A stretch of 64,000 bases of DNA, from the NCBI RefSeq assembly GCF_009834365.1, contig NZ_CP041348.1:590001-654000 (forward strand). Direction: 5' to 3'. The stretch comes from Komagataeibacter xylinus (GTDB lineage Bacteria; Pseudomonadota; Alphaproteobacteria; Acetobacterales; Acetobacteraceae). Of this stretch, positions 61,429 through 64,000 are shown piece after piece. Numbering within the stretch: the first letter of the stretch is position 1; the number at the start of each line of letters is the position of its first letter. Below the pieces are notes generated by a model that did not search any database, was not told where the DNA came from, and saw only the letters and a program-made list of their open reading frames with translations. The translations under genes were made by a program, and so were the position numbers.

Positions 61429-61532
61429 CGGATAAGTCGAAGACGAAGGAGCCCCGTCGCGGCACATGCGCGCGCGGAAAGGCGCGCGTATGCGCCCGAT
61501 CCGATCCCCACGATGTGCGCTGTCGTTACCAT
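61422..61532 (-). CDS. Candidate leuA leader peptide
   Basis: 36 residues on the leuA strand, ending ATGLLRLRLIRP, so four of seven residues near the end are Leu (CTC, CTT, CTT, CTT), the layout of an attenuation leader peptide. It lies 139 bases ahead of leuA. No strong ribosome site is visible before the ATG, so the true start could be a downstream GTG. Role inferred from Leu density and overlapping hairpins. Confidence 0.5.
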   Translation of the reverse strand: MVTTAHIVGIGSGAYARLSARACAATGLLRLRLIRP

Positions 61533-61582
61533 GCCGGGCACAATACAGCCCCGCAACGTGATTGCAACCCGAAAAGCATGCC

Positions 61583-62512
61583 CTAGCCCGTGGCATGGGT
61601 GACCATGCTGTCGGTGGCAAAATAACGGTCAATGGCCTGCACCATGGCCCCTGCCACCACCATGCGGTGGGCGGCCTGCCTGAGCGCTGCTTCATCCATG
61701 TGGTTGGACATGAAGCCCATCTCGACCAGCACGGAAGGGATATCGGCCGATTTCAGCACCACGAAGGAGGCATGGCGCGAAGGATGCTGCAACAGCCCGA
61801 TGCGCGGACGGAACGAGGAGACGATGCTGCTGGCCATGTGGGCGGCGCCGTGGCGGGTTTCCTCGGTTACGAGGCTTGCGAGGATTTCCTGCACCTCGGG
61901 CGAGTCCGCATGCACGTGGGGGCCGCCATAGCGGTCGGCGCTGTTTTCGGTGCGCGCCAGCATGGCCGTCTGCCGATCTGACGCCTTTGAGGACAGCGTA
62001 TAGACGCTGGCCCCGCGCACCGCACGGTTGGTCAGCGCATCGGCATGCATGGAAATGAACAGCGAGGCCTTGTGGCTGTGCGCGATATCCACCCTGCCTT
62101 CGAGCGGGATGAAGCGGTCATCGACGCGCGTCATGGCCACGCGGTAGCGGCCACTGGCCTCAAGCTGGCGCTGCAGCTCGCTGGCTGCGGCTTCAGCCAC
62201 ATGCTTTTCATAGGTGCCGGAAATGCCGATGGCGCCGGGGTCCTTGCCGCCATGCCCGGGGTCGAGCATGACCAGCGGCTTTGGCGGCGCCGCACGCCCC
62301 ACGATGGCGGGCGCGTGCAGCGGGTGGGCGGCGGCATGATGGGCGGCAGCGGCCGCATGCACGTGGGCGGGCACCTGGGGCGCCACCCGTGCCAGCGCAC
62401 TGCCGGGCAGCAGCACGCCCAGCCCCGCCACAACAGTGCGGCGCGGTAGCACGGGGTCGGGCCTGCGCGCTGTCAGGCCCGCCTTGTTTCCATCAGGCCA
62501 GCCAGTGGTCAT
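61583..62512 (-). CDS. amiC: N-acetylmuramoyl-L-alanine amidase (AmiC type)
   Basis: About 309 residues from the ATG at 62512 (GGAA eight bases upstream). It cleaves the bond between glycan and stem peptide in peptidoglycan. A twin-arginine signal (RRTVVAGLGVLLPGSALA, Arg24-Arg25) suggests Tat export. Amidase_3 zinc ligands: His in LDPGHGGKDPG, Glu in YEKHVAEA, His in ISMHADAL; the catalytic Glu is in VEMGFMSN. There is a His/Ala-rich linker after the signal. No AMIN domain, so septal targeting is not shown. Confidence 0.93.
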   Translation of the reverse strand: MTTGWPDGNKAGLTARRPDPVLPRRTVVAGLGVLLPGSALARVAPQVPAHVHAAAAAHHAAAHPLHAPAIVGRAAPPKPLVMLDPGHGGKDPGAIGISGTYEKHVAEAAASELQRQLEASGRYRVAMTRVDDRFIPLEGRVDIAHSHKASLFISMHADALTNRAVRGASVYTLSSKASDRQTAMLARTENSADRYGGPHVHADSPEVQEILASLVTEETRHGAAHMASSIVSSFRPRIGLLQHPSRHASFVVLKSADIPSVLVEMGFMSNHMDEAALRQAAHRMVVAGAMVQAIDRYFATDSMVTHATG

Positions 62513-63178
62513 GCATCGGGTTCCGGTGAAGACGGTTGCGGGTTCATGTATCCTTTTCCTTATCACCATCCACGCCCTTCGTCAGCGGGATAAACGCAAG
62601 CCCCTTGCAGGAAGGGCCGCATTGCGTCATGCTGCCCAGCCGTGATGGACCGCGCCCGGTCTGGCTGCCCTGCCGGCATGCCTGATAGGGCGAGATGCCA
62701 GCAGGCATGACTTTAAAAACTCCATCCGGCATGCATCATGCATGCGCGACATGCGCTTACCGGTATGCTTACCGGCCACGTTACGGCGTGGGGGCACATG
62801 CCACGCACGACCTGAGGCAGCCGCGCCGGTGTTCCCTATCGACAGGAAACCGGATGGCATACCAGTCGATACGGAAGGTTACGCCCCGGCAATCAGGCCG
62901 GGCCGCGCCCTCCCCAGCCAGGACCGAGGATGGATTGGACATCACGCGGACCCATTGCGCCCATGCGATGGCACCATGCCCGAACACGGACGGCACAAGC
63001 ATGCCGTATCCGGTCGTGGCGCATGGCCTGTCCGCCCGCGCGGCGCGCGGTGGTCTCCTGTCCGATTTCAGTCACGGCTTTTTCAATCATGCTTTTGTCC
63101 GCTCCCCCGCCCTTCCTGCCGCCACGACTCGCGCGCAGCCCGGATGCCGGAGCGTGACACACCGGAGTGCGCCTATTT
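62513..63178 (+). other. Long leader region upstream of rne
   Basis: About 660 bases between amiC and rne. Several open frames run through it but none has a recognisable product. It is probably a long 5' leader and promoter for rne, whose E. coli counterpart autoregulates through its leader. No known RNA motif could be identified by eye. Confidence 0.4.
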
Positions 63179-64000
63179 ATGAGCAAACGCATGCTGATCG
63201 ACACGACCCACGCGGAAGAAACCCGCGTGGTCGTGATGGATGGTAACCACCTTGAGGATTATGATGTCGAAGCCGCTTCCAAGAAGCAGCTCAAGGGCAA
63301 CATCTACCTTGCCAAGGTTATCCGAGTAGAGCCCAGCCTTCAGGCTGCGTTCGTGGATTATGGCGGCAACCGCCATGGCTTTCTCGCCTTCAGCGAAATC
63401 CATCCCGATTATTATCAGATCCCCGTAGCCGACCGCGAAAAGCTGCTCGCGCTGCAGGAGGAGGAACGCCGCGCGGAAGAAGAACGCCGCGCGCGTGATG
63501 ACGAGGAAGAGGACGCCCCCCGCGCCGAGGACGAAGCCGAAACCCCCGCGGGTGACGAAGGCGACGAGCCCGAAACCGTAGGCGGCGAGAACGATACCGG
63601 CGATGAAGCCCAGGCCCAGCGCCGCATCGCCCGCTTCCTGCGCAACTACAAGATTCAGGAAGTCATCCGCCGCCGCCAGATCCTGCTCGTGCAGGTGGTC
63701 AAGGAAGAGCGCGGCAACAAGGGTGCGGCGCTGACCACCTACGTGTCGCTTGCAGGCCGCTACTGCGTGCTCATGCCCAACTCGCTGCGCGGGGGCGGTG
63801 TTTCGCGCAAGATTACCTCGGTGGCCGACCGCCGCCGCCTGCGCGACATCATCACCGAGCTGTCGATTCCGCGCGGCATGGCCATGATCGTGCGCACCGC
63901 CGGCGCCCAGCGCCCGCGCGCCGAGATCATGCGTGACTGCGAATACCTGCTGCGCCTGTGGGATGACATCCGCCAGCACACGCTGGAATCGGTTGCGCCC
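63179..64000 (+). CDS. rne: Ribonuclease E, N-terminal part (runs off the window)
   Basis: First 274 residues of an endonuclease that starts mRNA decay and rRNA/tRNA maturation. Seen: MSKRMLIDTTHAEETRVVVMDG, S1 RNA-binding domain NIYLAKVIRVEPSLQAAFVDYGGNRHGFLAFSEI, and the RNase H-like part with RRRQILLVQVVKEERGNKGAALTTYVSLAGRYCVLMPN. A highly charged insert of about 70 residues (about 80-150, Glu/Arg/Asp-rich) interrupts the S1 domain, as in alphaproteobacterial RNase E. Catalytic residues and the scaffold domain lie beyond the window. Confidence 0.95.
   Translation, partial: MSKRMLIDTTHAEETRVVVMDGNHLEDYDVEAASKKQLKGNIYLAKVIRVEPSLQAAFVDYGGNRHGFLAFSEIHPDYYQIPVADREKLLALQEEERRAEEERRARDDEEEDAPRAEDEAETPAGDEGDEPETVGGENDTGDEAQAQRRIARFLRNYKIQEVIRRRQILLVQVVKEERGNKGAALTTYVSLAGRYCVLMPNSLRGGGVSRKITSVADRRRLRDIITELSIPRGMAMIVRTAGAQRPRAEIMRDCEYLLRLWDDIRQHTLESVAP

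Noticed and set aside
62544..62732. 62-codon minus-strand frame upstream of amiC
   Set aside because: No ribosome site or domain; a short C-terminal piece (TQCGPSCKGLAFIPL) looks somewhat protein-like, but the evidence is too thin to call a gene.
62695..63246. 183-codon plus-strand frame overlapping the rne start
   Set aside because: It overlaps a certain gene in another frame, lacks a ribosome site and has no recognisable product.

Overview
The window is about 64 kb of high-GC, gene-dense chromosome from an acetic acid bacterium (Acetobacteraceae, Alphaproteobacteria), most probably Komagataeibacter or a close relative. The genus is an inference from protein style and gene content: edd-eda (Entner-Doudoroff), C4-type 5-aminolevulinate synthase, an OprB sugar porin, DUF2076 and DUF3293 proteins, and alphaproteobacterial RNase E and GyrA. 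Nearly everything is housekeeping. The exception is a small low-GC island at about 21.6-24.7 kb.  Layout. 0-7 kb: glycerate 2-kinase, a lipoprotein, recA, a gamma-glutamyltransferase-like lipoprotein, a DsbA-family thioredoxin-fold protein and hemA. 7-12 kb: a lipoprotein, then transketolase-like, gap and pgk in one operon. 12-16 kb: a LysE-family exporter, a small secreted protein, a large porin and a methyltransferase. 16-20 kb: gloA, dapF-mtaB-ftsY. 20-21.6 kb: oprB. 21.6-24.7 kb: island with a YaaC-like protein and a protein with an HEPN-like motif. 24.7-29 kb: zinc alcohol dehydrogenase and an overlapping iron/cobalamin-type ABC importer operon. 29-34 kb: gcvT-gcvH-gcvP behind a tandem glycine riboswitch. 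34-39 kb: a monooxygenase-like protein, speD-speE and uvrA. 39-44 kb: ssb, gyrA-coaD, ppiB and tRNA-Lys. 44-47 kb: edd-eda. 47-52 kb: a small unknown protein, alkB, a DUF2076 gene and glyQ-glyS. 52-59 kb: the rod-shape cluster mreB-mreC-mreD-mrdA-rodA with a coupled DUF3293 gene. 59-64 kb: a Gly/Tyr/Gln-rich lipoprotein, leuA, an N-acetylmuramoyl-L-alanine amidase and the 5' part of rne.  Most noteworthy: (1) the transketolase-like protein ahead of gap-pgk has lost nearly all thiamine-diphosphate and catalytic motifs while keeping the fold signature, so it looks like a conserved pseudoenzyme; (2) a family of nine intergenic repeats, each able to form a closing stem plus two hairpins, sits next to gene 3' ends; (3) a short, well-initiated ORF lies between the glycine riboswitch and gcvT and overlaps it by ATGA; (4) a leader peptide with a Leu-rich end and competing hairpins precedes leuA; (5) a low-GC pair of genes (YaaC-like plus HEPN-like) may be a small defence or stress module. 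All functions are read from sequence motifs; no database search was run.
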